Shown piece by piece: positions 35,344 through 44,534 of a DNA stretch of 64,000 nt. The DNA lies in the NCBI RefSeq assembly GCF_014904755.1, contig NZ_JACZFQ010000095.1, positions 62,001 through 126,000 on the forward strand, read 5' to 3'. Origin of the DNA: Neoluteolibacter marinus (GTDB lineage Bacteria > Verrucomicrobiota > Verrucomicrobiia > Verrucomicrobiales > Akkermansiaceae). Within the stretch, counting starts at the first letter, position 1, and each line of letters opens with the position of its first letter. The notes beneath the pieces are model-generated. The model saw only the letters and a list, made by a program, of their open reading frames with translations. It was not told where the DNA came from and ran no database searches. The position numbers were made by a program, and so were the translations under genes.

Positions 35344-35910
35344 ATGGACCCTGAAACCGCCATCCTCGAGACGGAGGAAGCCATGGAAAAGGCCGTGGAA
35401 TATCTCCTCCACGAATTTGCCACCGTCCGCACCGGAAAGGCCTCTCCCGGTCTGATCGAGAACATGGACGTCCACGTTGCTTCCTACGGTGGCGTTCACA
35501 AGCTCAAGTCCCTCGCCGTCATCAGCACGCCGGAACCGCGCCTGCTCGAGGTCAAAGTTTTCGATCCCTCGACGACCCAGGACGTGGAGCGCGCCATCCG
35601 TGAATCCCGGCTCGGTCTCAATCCCGCCGCTGCCGGCAGTTCGTTGCGGATTCCGATTCCCGAACTTTCGGAAGAGCGCCGCATCCAGATGGTCAAGCTG
35701 GTCAAGCAGCTGGCCGAAGAGGCGAAGGTGCGCGTCCGTGCGGTCCGCAAGGACGGCATGGACATGGCCAAGAAGCTCAAAAACGAGAACCTCCTCACCG
35801 AGGACGGCCAGAAGGACCACGAGGCCGTGGTCCAACAATTGACCGACAAGTTCGTCAAGGTCATCGACGAGCACTTCGTCTCCAAGGAGAAGGAAGTCAT
35901 GAAGGTCTAG
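35344..35910 (+). CDS. frr: Ribosome recycling factor
   Basis: 188 residues. It splits post-termination ribosomes with EF-G. The hallmark helices are present: EFATVRTGKASPGLIENMDV, AIRESRLGLNPAAAGSSLRIPIPELSEERR, then KLVKQLAEEAKVRVRAVRKDG. It starts 25 bp after pyrH. ATG at 35344 chosen because it opens directly on the first family helix. Confidence 0.96.
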   Translation: MDPETAILETEEAMEKAVEYLLHEFATVRTGKASPGLIENMDVHVASYGGVHKLKSLAVISTPEPRLLEVKVFDPSTTQDVERAIRESRLGLNPAAAGSSLRIPIPELSEERRIQMVKLVKQLAEEAKVRVRAVRKDGMDMAKKLKNENLLTEDGQKDHEAVVQQLTDKFVKVIDEHFVSKEKEVMKV

Positions 35911-36004
35911 TATCTGTCCGAAGGGGAGCGGCAGTTTACGACATGCTCGCCGCGACTCCTTCACCGGGACTTGTCAGGGCCGGGGGGACAGCTAGGTTCC
36001 GGGG

Positions 36005-37081
36005 ATGCGTCTTTCTCTCCTGATGGTGTCGGTCCTGGCCGGCGGTGTGATTTCCGCGGTGGCGGGGACTCCGAAGCAGGCCGACGGGATCCGCCGGGCT
36101 TACGAAGCGGATTTCAAGGCCTGGGTCCTGAAACTGCAGGTGGCCCCGGATGCAGCCACCCGCAAGAAAATCGCGGCCGAGCGACCGGATGCAGCCGCAG
36201 CGGCGGCGCGGATGTGGTCGGCGATCCGGCCCAACCTCGCGGAGGAGTGGACGCTCGATCCCGCGGCGTGGATCCTGATGACCAAGCGGGGTCAAATGAC
36301 CCGGGACGCCGGGGGCAACGTGGTGCCGGTGCTCGGCGAAGCATCTCAGGTGATCGGCGAAGCGGTGGTGAAGTATCATTTGAAGAGCCCGAATCTGGCG
36401 GACATGTGCATGGCCCAGGTCGCCGCGGCGGATGCGAACTCCCTGCCGCTGCTGGAACGCATCGAACAGGAGAACCCCGACAAGAAGGTACAAGGTGTGG
36501 CGGCGCTCGGCATTGCGATGCTGCTGAAGGACCTGAGCGACGAGCCGGAGGTGATGCGCCGGCGGCTGACGATGCTGAGGAAGGCGATCATTGAGAGCAG
36601 CGAGGTCGAGATCAACGGCGTGGAGGTGGCCAAGCTTGCCGAAAACGAGCTCTACATCATCCGCCACCTCAGCAAGGGCCGGCAAGCGCCGGAGCTTGAA
36701 GGCCAGGGGTCGGGAGGTCAGGCGATGAAACTCTCCGACTATCAGGGCAAGGTGGTGGTTCTCCTGTTCTGGCGCTCCGATGAAGGGAACACCGACCAGC
36801 TCATTGAGATGACCCGGCGCATGCGCGAGCGGTTTGCCGGCAAGCCTTTTGAGATCGTGGGGGTCAACCGCGACCCGCAGGCGACCTTGCGGTCGATGCA
36901 GGCGTCCGGGGAGATCGCCTGGCCCAATTTTTCCGATCCCGAGGGCAAGCTTGCGGAGCAATACCGGGTCGGGGCGTGGCCGCTGGCCTACGTGCTCGAT
37001 GGCGAGCGCAAGATCGGCTATGCGGGCCCGATGGGGTCCTTCGTCGAACTGACAGCCGCGGCGCTGATCCAGGGAGAATAG
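36005..37081 (+). CDS. Exported thioredoxin-fold (TlpA/redoxin-like) protein lacking the CxxC motif
   Basis: 358 residues with a signal peptide (MRLSLLMVSVLAGGVISAVAG). The N-terminal 230 residues are helical. The C-terminal about 130 have the TlpA/AhpC pattern (GKVVVLLFWRSDEGNTDQLIE, FEIVGVNRDPQATLR, YRVGAWPLAYVLDGERKIGYAG). Where TlpA proteins carry WCxxC, this has WRSDEG, so disulfide chemistry is not expected. A binding or scaffolding role is more likely. It is followed by a convergent HAD gene 15 bp away. Confidence 0.78.
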   Translation: MRLSLLMVSVLAGGVISAVAGTPKQADGIRRAYEADFKAWVLKLQVAPDAATRKKIAAERPDAAAAAARMWSAIRPNLAEEWTLDPAAWILMTKRGQMTRDAGGNVVPVLGEASQVIGEAVVKYHLKSPNLADMCMAQVAAADANSLPLLERIEQENPDKKVQGVAALGIAMLLKDLSDEPEVMRRRLTMLRKAIIESSEVEINGVEVAKLAENELYIIRHLSKGRQAPELEGQGSGGQAMKLSDYQGKVVVLLFWRSDEGNTDQLIEMTRRMRERFAGKPFEIVGVNRDPQATLRSMQASGEIAWPNFSDPEGKLAEQYRVGAWPLAYVLDGERKIGYAGPMGSFVELTAAALIQGE

Positions 37082-37096
37082 GCGGGCGGCGGGCGG

Positions 37097-37696
37097 TCAC
37101 CGCTCCATCAATTCGGCGGAAAGCCAGCGCTCGAAGGCGGGGTGATCGTCGAGGTCGTATTGCCAGCAGCGGAAGCCATGCTGCCGGCCGGCGTCGATGT
37201 TGGCGGGCAGGTCGTCGATGTAGAGCGTTTCGGAAGGCACGAGGTCGTGCCGGTCGATGGCATGCCGGTAGATCTCCGGTTCCGGCTTGATTGCTCCGGT
37301 TTCGAAGGAGAGCACCGCCTCGGGGAAGTGGCGGAACACGTCGTAGTTTTCGAAGATCCAAGGGCAATGGATGCCGTTGGTATTGGAAAAGAGAATGAGG
37401 CGATGGCCCGCGGCGGACAAACTCTCGACCACACGCCACATCGCGAGGTTCGGCGTGAAGATGTTCTGCCAGGCGTGGCGGAACGCTTCTTCGCTGACCT
37501 CGCTGCCGAGCCGCTCCAGCGCCCAGGGGATGTAGTCGGCGGTTTCAATGCGACCGGCTTCGAAGTCGTCTTTCTTCTCCAGGAGGACCGTCAGCCGCTG
37601 CTCGGCGTCCGGGGTGCCGGGAGGAAGGAGGGTGGCGAGCGATGGCTCGAAGTGGAAGTCGAGGAGGACTTTGCCGATGTCGAAAAGGAAGGTCAT
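37097..37696 (-). CDS. HAD-superfamily hydrolase (YihX-like subgroup)
   Basis: 199 residues. Motif I FLFDIGKVLLDF, with Gly at the second position after the nucleophile Asp as in the YihX/glucose-1-phosphatase subgroup. Motif II is LILFSNTNGIH, motif III the Lys in AIKPEPEIY and motif IV LYIDDLPANIDAG. A small-molecule phosphatase of unknown substrate. ATG 37696 chosen (MTFLFDIGKVLLDF); the longer frame runs into the upstream intergenic region. It follows the GT28-like gene by 67 bp and may be co-transcribed. Confidence 0.85.
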   Translation of the reverse strand: MTFLFDIGKVLLDFHFEPSLATLLPPGTPDAEQRLTVLLEKKDDFEAGRIETADYIPWALERLGSEVSEEAFRHAWQNIFTPNLAMWRVVESLSAAGHRLILFSNTNGIHCPWIFENYDVFRHFPEAVLSFETGAIKPEPEIYRHAIDRHDLVPSETLYIDDLPANIDAGRQHGFRCWQYDLDDHPAFERWLSAELMER

Positions 37697-37763
37697 GTCG
37701 CGGCAGCAGGCTGAAGGTCCCGGCGTTGAGGTGCCAAGCGCCAAACGTCCCAGGGTGCGCTCG

Positions 37764-38900
37764 TCAGGGCTGGCCTCGCGGCGACTTTTCAGGGCCGTGG
37801 GTTCCGATCCGTTCCAAGATGTGCCTGGCGGCGGCGATTGCCCCGGCATTGCGACCGTGGACGGAGAGCTTGTGCTTCATGGCGCGCCAAAGGGCGGCAT
37901 CGTCGGCCAGAAGGTCCGCGACCGCGCTGCGGATCGCCTCCGGGCTCTCGGCGAGTTTGCCACCGCCGATGGCCTCGAGCAGGCGCAGGTTGCCCTCCTC
38001 TTGCCCCGGGACCAGGTGGTGAACGAGCATCGGGCAACGGGCGGCGATGGCTTCGTGGACGGTGGCGCCACCGGCCTTGCCGACGACGAGATGATGGCTG
38101 TTGAGGAGTTGGGGGACCTTGCGGGTCCAACCCTTGAGTTTCACCCGGCCCGGAAAGGCATCGCGGATCTCCTTGGCCTTGTGCCAGAGGTGACGGACAT
38201 TGCGGCCCAGCACGATGGTCATCCGGGTGCGCGGCGACGTCTGGAGCACCGCCTTGGCGATGCGGCGGACGTGCAGCCGCCGGCCGGTGGTGAAGTAGAG
38301 CACCCGGAACGGGTCGCAGCGGTCATCGGCGGCGATCGGGGTGAGGCGGGAGAACGCCGGATTGACCGGGAATCCGGAGTCGACGACCCGCTCGGCTGCC
38401 AAGCCACCGCGCAACATGGCGTCCCGGGTGAAGGGGTCGGAAACGATCCATTCGGAAGTCGGGGCCTTCAGCCAGGCGGCGTTGATCTCGATCGAGTCGG
38501 TGACCACCGTGAAGACCGGGGGCGGGGACGGGTGACCATCCAGCAGCCGTTCGAGGAAGTAGGGATAGAGCGGGTAGGTGGCAACGACGGCGTCAGGTCG
38601 CCAGTCCGCGACGAGTTCGCCGAGCTTGCGCTCCGGCTTCCGCATCAGGGGCATGCGCTGGCGCGAAAAATCGACATCGCCGGTGCGCAGATAGATGAAG
38701 TGCCAGAGGCGCGGCGCCCGGGTGGTGACGACCCGGTAGCCTTGGCAGATCCAGCGTGTGCTGACCGGGGCACCCAGCATGCAGGGGTCGCAGACCTGGG
38801 CCTCCGCGCCGGCCTCCTCCAGCGCGAGGGCGAGGTTGCGGGCGGCGCTGTTGTGACCTTCGCCGAATGCGGCGGTGCAAATGAGGATCCGGGCTGGCAT
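37764..38900 (-). CDS. GT28-type glycosyltransferase, MGDG synthase / UgtP-like (diacylglycerol glycosyltransferase family)
   Basis: 378 residues. The N-terminal acceptor part is ICTAAFGEGHNSAARNLALAL, as in monogalactosyldiacylglycerol synthases. The donor-binding part contains VLYFTTGRRLHVRRIAKAVL, LKGWTRKVPQLLNSHHLVVGKAGGATVHEAIAARCPML and PGQEEGNLRLLE, the family signature region. It likely adds a hexose to a lipid at the cytoplasmic face of the inner membrane; donor and acceptor are not deducible. Divergent from the next gene at 38989. Confidence 0.85.
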   Translation of the reverse strand: MPARILICTAAFGEGHNSAARNLALALEEAGAEAQVCDPCMLGAPVSTRWICQGYRVVTTRAPRLWHFIYLRTGDVDFSRQRMPLMRKPERKLGELVADWRPDAVVATYPLYPYFLERLLDGHPSPPPVFTVVTDSIEINAAWLKAPTSEWIVSDPFTRDAMLRGGLAAERVVDSGFPVNPAFSRLTPIAADDRCDPFRVLYFTTGRRLHVRRIAKAVLQTSPRTRMTIVLGRNVRHLWHKAKEIRDAFPGRVKLKGWTRKVPQLLNSHHLVVGKAGGATVHEAIAARCPMLVHHLVPGQEEGNLRLLEAIGGGKLAESPEAIRSAVADLLADDAALWRAMKHKLSVHGRNAGAIAAARHILERIGTHGPEKSPRGQP

Positions 38901-38988
38901 GGGCGAACGGCTTGCCGCTTGTTAAGGCGAATCGCGGCATTGCGTCGAACGGCATTTGCAGCTTTCGTCCGGAGCCGCGGCATTTTTC

Positions 38989-40074
38989 ATGGAGAAACAC
39001 GATCCAAAGCTACGCATCCTCGAAGATCAGGACGGTGATGAGGCGGATGTGGTCCGCCTTGAAGGGGGAATCCCGGCGGAACCGGAAGAAAAGCCCGTGC
39101 CGCTGGAAGCTCCCGAGCGCCTGGTTGTCGCGGTTCGCGAGGCCGGCCCCGTGCGGAGCCTCGAGCCGGGGGTGGAAGTCATCATGACCCAGGAGGAACC
39201 CGAGAAGGGCCTCGAGGAGGTGTGGGGAGAAAACCAAGGCAAGCCGGTGAGAGTGCCCCATGGGTGGCTGTGGCTCCTCGGCCTGGCGGTCGTCGGCGGG
39301 GGAATCTGGGCGGTCGCCACCATGCGCCGCGGCGAGCAGCAACTTGATCTCGACCGCGCCACGATCCAGGAGAAGGTGGATGACGAGGTGATGGAGGAGC
39401 GCACCGCGCTTGCCCTGGTGAATCGGGTCGAGCAGGTGGTGGACTCCTTCCTCGCTGCCGACAACGTCGGCGAGTTGCTGCCTTTGGTGAGGCAACCGGA
39501 CCGGGTGAAACCTCTGATCGAGGCGCATGCCAAGGAGCGCCCGAAGAAGAGTCAGAGCTTCGTGAGGATGGCGGCATTCCAGCCCGCGACGCTCGACAAC
39601 CATCCTTTCTGGGCGGTTCGTGCGGAGGTTGCCGGGGGCGATCACGTCGACTTGCTGCTGGAGCAGGTGGGTGACACCGAGGTGAAGGTCGATTGGGAGT
39701 CGTTTGTCTGCTACCAGCCGATGGATTGGGACCGCTATGCCGAGGTGAAAAAGGACGTGGGCCCGATGGATTTCCGTGTCTGGGTGGTGATGGACAGTCA
39801 CTTCATCCACGAGTTCTCCGATTCCGGACGGTGGCGATGTTTCCGGCTCAACGCCAAAGACTCGAAGAGCGCCCTCTATGGCTATGCCGAGGCGGGGAGT
39901 GAGGTGGAGAAGAAGCTCACGGCCTATTGCCTGGCCAACCGGTTGACCCTGGCCCCGGCCATCCTGCGGCTGCGTGCCCCGGAAGGCGGGGAGGCGGAGA
40001 AGGCCGTGCTCATCGAGGAGGTCGTGACGCTCCGCTGGCAACATGTCGATGATCCGGCAAAGAACTCGCCTTGA
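38989..40074 (+). CDS. Single-pass membrane protein of unknown function
   Basis: 361 residues: an acidic cytoplasmic N-terminus of about 95 residues, one transmembrane segment (HGWLWLLGLAVVGGGIWAVAT), then a periplasmic region with VVDSFLAADNVGELLPLVR (a common verrucomicrobial layout for anchored proteins) and an alpha/beta tail (VDWESFVCYQPMDWDRYAEV). ATG at 38989 chosen; the upstream ATG at 38956 adds eleven residues. 33 bp before the sulfatase-like gene, likely co-transcribed. Confidence 0.75.
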   Translation: MEKHDPKLRILEDQDGDEADVVRLEGGIPAEPEEKPVPLEAPERLVVAVREAGPVRSLEPGVEVIMTQEEPEKGLEEVWGENQGKPVRVPHGWLWLLGLAVVGGGIWAVATMRRGEQQLDLDRATIQEKVDDEVMEERTALALVNRVEQVVDSFLAADNVGELLPLVRQPDRVKPLIEAHAKERPKKSQSFVRMAAFQPATLDNHPFWAVRAEVAGGDHVDLLLEQVGDTEVKVDWESFVCYQPMDWDRYAEVKKDVGPMDFRVWVVMDSHFIHEFSDSGRWRCFRLNAKDSKSALYGYAEAGSEVEKKLTAYCLANRLTLAPAILRLRAPEGGEAEKAVLIEEVVTLRWQHVDDPAKNSP

Positions 40075-40107
40075 TCCGGAGGGGGAGCCCTGCGAGCGTC
40101 CGCCCGC

Positions 40108-42288
40108 GTGACCGGATCAACCAGAGAGCCCGCGGGCATGGGACGCTTGCTGCGGGGGACTGCCGCAGGCACAGGTCTATTCCTCGTTCTCCAGTTTGCC
40201 TTGGCCTTGTGGCGTCTCGCTCACAACACCGGGGAGATGGACAACAAGTTCTCCCAGTTGGCCAGAGACGAATACTGGTCGTTCCTGCTGATGCAGAACG
40301 TTTCGATGCTGGTGGCTTACGCCCTGTTGTGGATTGCCGGCATCCTGCTCGTCCTGCCGGTGGTTGCGACGTTCCGGGCGAGATTCCCGAAGCTCCGGAA
40401 AGTGGCGGTATTTGCCATCGCGTTCCTCGCGGCATTGGGAATCCATGCGTTCTTCATGCTCCGCCTGGCCCACAGCCGGCCGTATTTCATCGCCGATGCC
40501 GAGTTCGGCCAGTGGTATTACCAGATCCTCCGCTTGCCGCCGGCATCGTGGCAGGTCGCGACGGACATGCTGCTCTTCGCCGTTCTACCGTGGAGCTTCG
40601 TGGCCCTGGTAGCGGTCTGGTGGATGCGCCGGATGGCGGCGCGCTGGCGCTGGGCCGCGATCGGGTGTGGTTTGACCGGCGTTCTGATGGTCAGCCTGTG
40701 GCCCCAGCGGGGTGGCGCGGCGGAACAGCCTGCGGCAAAAGGCAAGCAGCCGCCGAACATCATCATCATCGGGTCGGACTCGCTGCGTGGCGATCGCCTG
40801 GGATTCACCGGTTATCGTCCGGCACGATCCGACGGTGAAGCGGCGGCGGGTGTTTCGCCCCGCATCGACGAGTGGGCGGAGAACGCGGCGAAGTTCACCC
40901 GTTGCTACACGCCGATCGCATCGACGCTTGAATCGTCGGTCAGCGTGATGTCGGCGAGCTTTCCCCACACCCACGGGATCCGCCAGATGTATCCCCGCCG
41001 GGAGCAGGTGGAGAAGACCGAATCGAAGATCCTGCCGATGGCGGAGGTCTTGACGGAGCGCGGCTACGATACGGCGGCTATCGGTGACTGGTGCGCGGGT
41101 TTCTACGACATGATGCCACTCGGGTTCCGGGACATCTCGGTCTCGACCTTCGACAATTTCCGCATCTACATGAGCCAGGCGGTGGTGATGGCTCACTTCG
41201 TGGTGCCGCTGTATTTCGACAATCCGCTTGGCTACCGGCTGTTTCCGCAAATCGGGTCCTTCGCCCAGTTCGTGACCCCGGAGGTGGTGACCCGCCGGGT
41301 GGAGGACAAGCTGGCGCAGCAGGCGGCGCGCAAGCGGCCGTTCTTCTGGCACGTCTTTTACTCGTGCAACCATCTGCCCTACGCCTCCGCGGAGCGCTAC
41401 AACCGGATGTTCACCGATCCCGCCTATCAGGGGCGGAACCGCAACAAGGTGGATTTCGATATCAATGAGTTTGTCAGTGGAACCGGTCTGGAGGACAAGA
41501 TGGCGGCATTGCCGGAGGAGGAAATCCGCCAAATCCGGGGCATGTATGACGGCTGTACCCGGCAGTTCGATGAATGCTTCGGGAGAATCATGGATGCCCT
41601 CAAGGTCAACGGGCTCGCCGACAACACCATTGTTGTGGTGACCGCCGATCATGGTGACGACCTCTACGAACCGGGTGTCACCTTGACCCATGGACTCGGC
41701 TTCAATGGCGGCGATCATTGTTCGCACATTCCGATGGTGATCTCCGGGCCGGGTGTGAAGGGACAAACCCTCCCGGAGCAGGTCCGCAGCATCGACCTGG
41801 CGCCGACCTTGCTCGATCTCGCCGGGCTCGACCGGCCTGAACGCTGGGAGGGCCGGAGCACCGCCGGCTGGATTCGCGGCGAGGAGCCCCCCCGGGACCG
41901 GGCTTTTTATGGCGAGACCAGCTTCCCCTTCATCCAGTTCCGGGTGGACGGGGTGGAACGCCCCTATCTGCCGCCGATGGATGAACTCACGACCATCGAT
42001 CCGGCTTACAATCATCAGTTCGTGATGCTGGAGAAGTGGGATCAGCCGGTGGTCGCCGCCAAGCAACGCTGCATGCGCACCCGCGATTGGAAGATCGTCG
42101 CGACACCGTCGAAGGAAGGCGGCCGGCACTACGGCTTGTTCCATCTGCCGGCGGATCCGGACTGCCGGCATGACCTCGCGGGAGAGCGGCCCGAGGTGCT
42201 GGGTCCGATGAGAACCGCGATCGATCGTTGGATTGATGATCGTCTGGAAACGGAGATCCACGAGATTTTCCCGGGCGGTGAACCGTAA
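40108..42288 (+). CDS. Membrane-anchored alkaline-phosphatase-superfamily (sulfatase-like) enzyme without the FGly cysteine
   Basis: 726 residues. The N-terminal about 210 contain several transmembrane segments (GLFLVLQFALALW, VAYALLWIAGILLVLPVV, VAVFAIAFLAALGIHAFFML, and more). The catalytic domain begins IIIIGSDSLRGDRLGFTGY (metal Asp). Where sulfatases have CxPSR this has TPIASTLESSVSVMSA, so the nucleophile is probably Thr or Ser, as in lipid phosphoethanolamine/phosphoglycerol transferases. VVVTADHGDDLYEPG and LTHGLGFNGGDHCSHIPMVI give the remaining metal ligands. This suggests transfer or hydrolysis of a phosphate ester in the periplasm rather than sulfate removal. GTG start at 40108; ATG at 40138 is an alternative. 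Confidence 0.8.
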   Translation: MTGSTREPAGMGRLLRGTAAGTGLFLVLQFALALWRLAHNTGEMDNKFSQLARDEYWSFLLMQNVSMLVAYALLWIAGILLVLPVVATFRARFPKLRKVAVFAIAFLAALGIHAFFMLRLAHSRPYFIADAEFGQWYYQILRLPPASWQVATDMLLFAVLPWSFVALVAVWWMRRMAARWRWAAIGCGLTGVLMVSLWPQRGGAAEQPAAKGKQPPNIIIIGSDSLRGDRLGFTGYRPARSDGEAAAGVSPRIDEWAENAAKFTRCYTPIASTLESSVSVMSASFPHTHGIRQMYPRREQVEKTESKILPMAEVLTERGYDTAAIGDWCAGFYDMMPLGFRDISVSTFDNFRIYMSQAVVMAHFVVPLYFDNPLGYRLFPQIGSFAQFVTPEVVTRRVEDKLAQQAARKRPFFWHVFYSCNHLPYASAERYNRMFTDPAYQGRNRNKVDFDINEFVSGTGLEDKMAALPEEEIRQIRGMYDGCTRQFDECFGRIMDALKVNGLADNTIVVVTADHGDDLYEPGVTLTHGLGFNGGDHCSHIPMVISGPGVKGQTLPEQVRSIDLAPTLLDLAGLDRPERWEGRSTAGWIRGEEPPRDRAFYGETSFPFIQFRVDGVERPYLPPMDELTTIDPAYNHQFVMLEKWDQPVVAAKQRCMRTRDWKIVATPSKEGGRHYGLFHLPADPDCRHDLAGERPEVLGPMRTAIDRWIDDRLETEIHEIFPGGEP

Positions 42289-42359
42289 AAGGAGCCGGGA
42301 TTGCCGCTTGAGTTTCCGCCATGGAAAGAAAAGCTACCGGCGTTCCAGACGCGCCCTTC

Positions 42360-43085
42360 ATGAAATCTCTACTGACCCCTTTGTTCGCCCTTGTCTCCGC
42401 CAGCGCCTTTGCGGCCGACGCCCCGAAATTGCTCGCGGACTACATCAAGCCGGACGCTGTGATCAAGGGAGCGGTGGTGGTGGTCGTGCCGCCGCAGGAA
42501 CTGGACAAGTACGTGGCGAAGGTCGAGGAATCCGCCCGCAAGGACCCCGAGTGGTTTCGCGAGCACGCGAAGAAGGGCAAACCCGGCGTTCCCTTGCCTT
42601 TCGACGAACGTCTCGGCCTGACCCGCGAGGAATACGACAAGTATCTGGAAAAGTGGGGCGAGCGGGAATTCAAGGCCATCGAAGCGGTCCCAATCCGCCT
42701 GTCCGGGAGCAAGGACGGCTCCTGGACCATTGCCGTGGGCGGTTCGGCTCAGGCGATCTCGACCTTGCGTTTCGACCCCAAGAGCGGCGACTTCCGTTCG
42801 CCCAACGGGGAGCTCAAGCGGATCGAGGACGTTGATGCGGACGCCAACAGCACCCTCGGCGCGTGGACGGGACAGGAGTGGAAGTTCGAGGAAAAGACCA
42901 GCCTCGGCACCACCAAGGAGAATTTCGCCATCGGCAAAACCGGCGACAAGAAGTACGGACTCTTGGTCTATCGCCTGCAGGAGATTTCCGAACAGGGCAC
43001 GCGGCTGATTGATCGCGGAATGGTGGTGCGCTTTCCGCTCGGTGAAGCGGGGATCGTCAAACCGCAAGCTGCACCGAAGAAGTGA
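42360..43085 (+). CDS. Exported protein of unknown function
   Basis: 241 residues with a signal peptide (MKSLLTPLFALVSASAFAAD). The mature part is rich in charged residues, with VVVVVPPQELDKYVAKVEES, DERLGLTREEYDKYLEKWGERE and a beta-rich C-terminal half ending GEAGIVKPQAAPKK. No family recognised. Its TGA overlaps the next gene's ATG by one base, so it probably works with the AsmA-like protein in the envelope. Confidence 0.75.
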   Translation: MKSLLTPLFALVSASAFAADAPKLLADYIKPDAVIKGAVVVVVPPQELDKYVAKVEESARKDPEWFREHAKKGKPGVPLPFDERLGLTREEYDKYLEKWGEREFKAIEAVPIRLSGSKDGSWTIAVGGSAQAISTLRFDPKSGDFRSPNGELKRIEDVDADANSTLGAWTGQEWKFEEKTSLGTTKENFAIGKTGDKKYGLLVYRLQEISEQGTRLIDRGMVVRFPLGEAGIVKPQAAPKK

Positions 43086-44491
43086 TGGCGGAGGGGAGCA
43101 CCAACTCCCCTCGGAGACGACGCCGGGCCCGGAAGGCCCTCGCCGTTCTGCTCGCGGCGCCAGTGCTGCTGCTGGTCCTTCTCAATCTGATCCTCGCCAC
43201 GCCGTGGCCGCGGAAGTGGATAGCGGGGAAGATCTCGGCGCGGACCGGACTCGAGGCAACCGTGGGCAGAGCGTCCTGGACCCCGTGGGGCGGGGCTGCC
43301 ATCGGCAATCTGGAGATCCGTCAACCGGCGGCATTGCAGGAACTGGTGAAGCAGCCCCTCCTGAAGGTGGCTGGCATCCAGGTTTTCCCCGACTGGTCGC
43401 AAGCGTTCCAGGGCCGTCCAGCGGTCAGCCGCATCCGCGTGGAGTCTCCGGAGCTCGTGGTGTCCTTGGAAATGCTTGTGTCCCTGGTTGCCTCGAGTTC
43501 CAAGGAAGCGGGCGATATTCCGTCTCCCCCGGAGGTGGCGGTTACAAGCATCGATCCTCCCGCCAAGCGTTCCCGGGGTTCACGGTCGTTGCCGGACGAT
43601 GCTCCGGTTGAGAAATCGCTGCCGGTGCCGGACCGCACCACCTTGGATCCCTCCAACACCTGGCTCGAAGTCGTTGACGGACGCTTCGAGCTCCACCTCG
43701 CGGGGGCAAAGGTGCTCGGGGCAATGGGTGTCAGCGGCAACATCCCGGTGACAGGGACACCCGCTGCATCCTCGATCCTCATTGGCGAGGTCCACGCCTT
43801 GGGGCGATCGCTCCAATCGGATCTCATGCTGCCACTTGCCTGGAAAGCGCCCGAAATCCGCTGCGAAGTTTCCGAACTACCTTTCGCCGGCCTCCGGTTG
43901 CAGGTCTCGGCGGCGGCAGGACTGGTTCGCGGAGCACCCTTCGGAGTGGTCGTTTCACTGCCGGGTCAGGCTGCCGATGGTGAGCCGTTTTTCAAGACAC
44001 TCCGGCCCGTGGCCACCCGGGTGGAGGCACGGTTCGGGGTCCGAGGACTCCTTCGCTATCCATCGACCTGGGAGGGTGGGGGTGACCTTTCAGCCCGGGG
44101 GATCCGGGCGGTGATTTCAGGAGGGGAAATTGATTTCGACAATGCCCGGGTCCAGGTCCAGCTCAAGTCGAGCCTGCTGCAATGCCCGGAAGCACGCCTG
44201 ACCGGCGACCGGGTTTCCCTTCTCGGCAACGGTCAGGTGGGTGCCGGCGGGGAGGCGGCTGCCGTCCTGCGGGTGGTGATGCCTCCATCCATGGCGGATG
44301 GTTGGAAGGCCCGCTTCGCGGGAACGGGAATGACGCCCGCATTCGTTCCCTTGGGCGGCGGTGAAAGGCAGTACATTGACCTACGGTGGATTTCGTATTC
44401 CGGCGGGCAGGGGATCGAACTCGGGAGCAATGGCCCGGTGATCCCGGCCGGGGAAGCCCGCCAGCTCCTGCTTCCGGGAGCCATGAATTGA
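43085..44491 (+). CDS. AsmA-like inner-membrane-anchored envelope protein
   Basis: 468 residues. A basic N-terminus (SPRRRRRARKALAV) is followed by one transmembrane segment (VLLAAPVLLLVLLNLILA) and then ARTGLEATVGRASWTPWGGAAIGNLEIRQ, the short beta-repeat start common to AsmA/TamB/YhdP-like proteins; the rest is beta-rich with repeated GxV-type strands. AsmA-like proteins shape phospholipid transport or outer-membrane assembly; by family only, a similar role is likely here. Overlaps the upstream exported-protein gene by one base. Followed by a hairpin and rsmD. Confidence 0.72.
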   Translation: MAEGSTNSPRRRRRARKALAVLLAAPVLLLVLLNLILATPWPRKWIAGKISARTGLEATVGRASWTPWGGAAIGNLEIRQPAALQELVKQPLLKVAGIQVFPDWSQAFQGRPAVSRIRVESPELVVSLEMLVSLVASSSKEAGDIPSPPEVAVTSIDPPAKRSRGSRSLPDDAPVEKSLPVPDRTTLDPSNTWLEVVDGRFELHLAGAKVLGAMGVSGNIPVTGTPAASSILIGEVHALGRSLQSDLMLPLAWKAPEIRCEVSELPFAGLRLQVSAAAGLVRGAPFGVVVSLPGQAADGEPFFKTLRPVATRVEARFGVRGLLRYPSTWEGGGDLSARGIRAVISGGEIDFDNARVQVQLKSSLLQCPEARLTGDRVSLLGNGQVGAGGEAAAVLRVVMPPSMADGWKARFAGTGMTPAFVPLGGGERQYIDLRWISYSGGQGIELGSNGPVIPAGEARQLLLPGAMN

Positions 44492-44492
44492 C

Positions 44493-44512
44493 GCCGGGGT
44501 TGCGAACCCGGC
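44493..44512 (+). terminator. Weak terminator between the AsmA-like gene and rsmD
   Basis: GCCGGG(G)TT-GCG-AACCCGGC hairpin with one bulged G, two bases after the stop and followed by TTTCGCTT. The T tract is short, so read-through into rsmD is likely. Confidence 0.45.
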
Positions 44513-44534
44513 TTTCGCTTGGCATGTAGGCGCC

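Noticed and set aside
39010-42261. Minus-strand ORFs of 344 and 558 codons opposite the membrane protein and the sulfatase-like gene
   Set aside because: Mirror of real coding regions, no start context or recognised domain.
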